Shown one piece after another: positions 5,928-6,164 of a stretch of 6,164 nt of DNA (position 1 is its first letter; each line of letters starts with the position of its first letter). A program made the position numbers and the translations under genes. The stretch is from an uncultured Collinsella sp. (GTDB taxonomy: Bacteria > Actinomycetota > Coriobacteriia > Coriobacteriales > Coriobacteriaceae), in contig USCS01000100.1 in NCBI GenBank assembly GCA_900552875.1, positions 1 to 6,164 of the forward strand, given 5' to 3'. The notes beneath the pieces are model-generated. The model was given only the letters and a program-made list of their open reading frames with translations. It did no database searches and had not been told where the DNA came from.

Positions 5928-6037
5928 GGCCCCTTGGCCTTTAGTTTGCTACTGCGAACAGTCCTGCTCGCACGGAAAGCACATTAAGTGCTTTCCGACT
6001 CGTGCGGAACTTGTATCAAACTAAAGGCCAAGGGGCC
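5928..6037. repeat. 110-bp long imperfect hairpin between convergent genes
   Basis: The outer arms 5928-5948 and 6017-6037 are perfect 21-bp complements (left arm begins GGCCCCTTGGCC and ends TTTAGTTTG). In the middle, CGCA (5969-5972) pairs with TGCG (6003-6006). The core CGGAAAGCAC (5973-5982) pairs with GTGCTTTCCG (5988-5997) around the loop ATTAA. It starts 32 bases after the plus-strand glycosyltransferase and 25 bases past the stop of the minus-strand gene at 6063. No T-run follows either outer end. However, each arm read inward carries GGCC-CCTT-GGCC followed by TTTAGTTT, a very small terminator-like motif for the gene entering from that side. Bidirectional termination or 3'-end protection is the likely role. 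A miniature transposable element is less likely, as I see no flush target-site duplication. Confidence 0.87.
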
Positions 6038-6062
6038 TCTGCTACAAGAATCGATTGTCAGG

Positions 6063-6164
6063 TTATTTGAATTTGAAGATCTTCGACGCGCGGTACACAG
6101 GGGCCTGGGCTGAAAAGAATCTGGTTGGTAGGTTGCCCGGTGGGGCTTGGTTATGTTTGTCGCG
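6063..6164 (-). CDS. 3' end of a probable related glycosyltransferase (truncated by window)
   Basis: Read on the minus strand the frame is open from the window edge to TAA at 6063-6065, giving 33 residues that end YRASKIFKFK. The complete glycosyltransferase at 4864-5895 ends YRLASKIFKFN. The DNA behind the shared tail matches exactly for 17 bases (AAGATCTTCAAATTCAA at 5875-5891 and its complement at 6067-6083). This is far beyond chance and implies a paralogous gene, converging on the first across the 110-bp hairpin. The preceding residues (rich in Pro, Asn, Gly and Arg, e.g. QAPPGNLPTRFF) do not match the first protein, so only the tail is demonstrably shared. Its full identity cannot be read here; another glycan-assembly enzyme is the likeliest guess. 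Confidence 0.7.
   Translation of the reverse strand, partial: RDKHNQAPPGNLPTRFFSAQAPVYRASKIFKFK

Overview
The window looks like a chromosomal segment from a high-GC anaerobic actinobacterium of the Coriobacteriia, most plausibly Collinsella or a close relative. This rests on three things: GC-rich third codon positions, AAGGAG ribosome binding sites set only 4-5 bases before the start codon, and the character of the acetate-metabolism and cell-surface glycan genes. The taxon is an inference; no marker gene is present.

Left part (1-3437), acetate/ATP metabolism. A 3'-truncated view of one acetate kinase gene (1-570) ends at a terminator-like hairpin. A second, complete acetate kinase gene (735-1913) follows with its own strong terminator. 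Phosphate acetyltransferase (pta, 2457-3437) lies on the opposite strand, convergent with the ackA pair. Together Pta and AckA convert acetyl-CoA to acetyl phosphate and then to acetate plus ATP, the classic energy-yielding end of anaerobic fermentation. The usual co-directional pta-ackA operon is absent here: the kinase is duplicated in tandem and pta faces it.

The 543-base gap between ackA and pta (1914-2456) is unusually structured. It holds the ackA terminator, three copies of a degenerate 62-bp-period repeat whose units are themselves imperfect inverted repeats, about 150 bases with little I can interpret, and a 127-bp long imperfect hairpin just behind the pta stop codon.

Middle (3438-3668), a divergent control region. 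Two TATAAT boxes point away from each other and are only 14 bp apart, one for pta and one for the glycan genes. Each leader contains hairpins.

Right part (3669-6164), cell-surface glycan genes. glf (UDP-galactopyranose mutase) overlaps by 8 bases a family 2 glycosyltransferase gene, suggesting a coupled pair that makes UDP-galactofuranose and transfers it or another sugar. Beyond a second long hairpin (110 bp), the last 100 bases hold the 3' end of a convergent minus-strand gene. Its C-terminal residues nearly repeat those of the glycosyltransferase, so it is probably a related enzyme.

The most notable unexplained signal is the pair of long hairpins (2315-2441 and 5928-6037). Both sit between convergent genes, both lack a normal U-tract, and both share an internal architecture and some core sequence although their outer arms differ.
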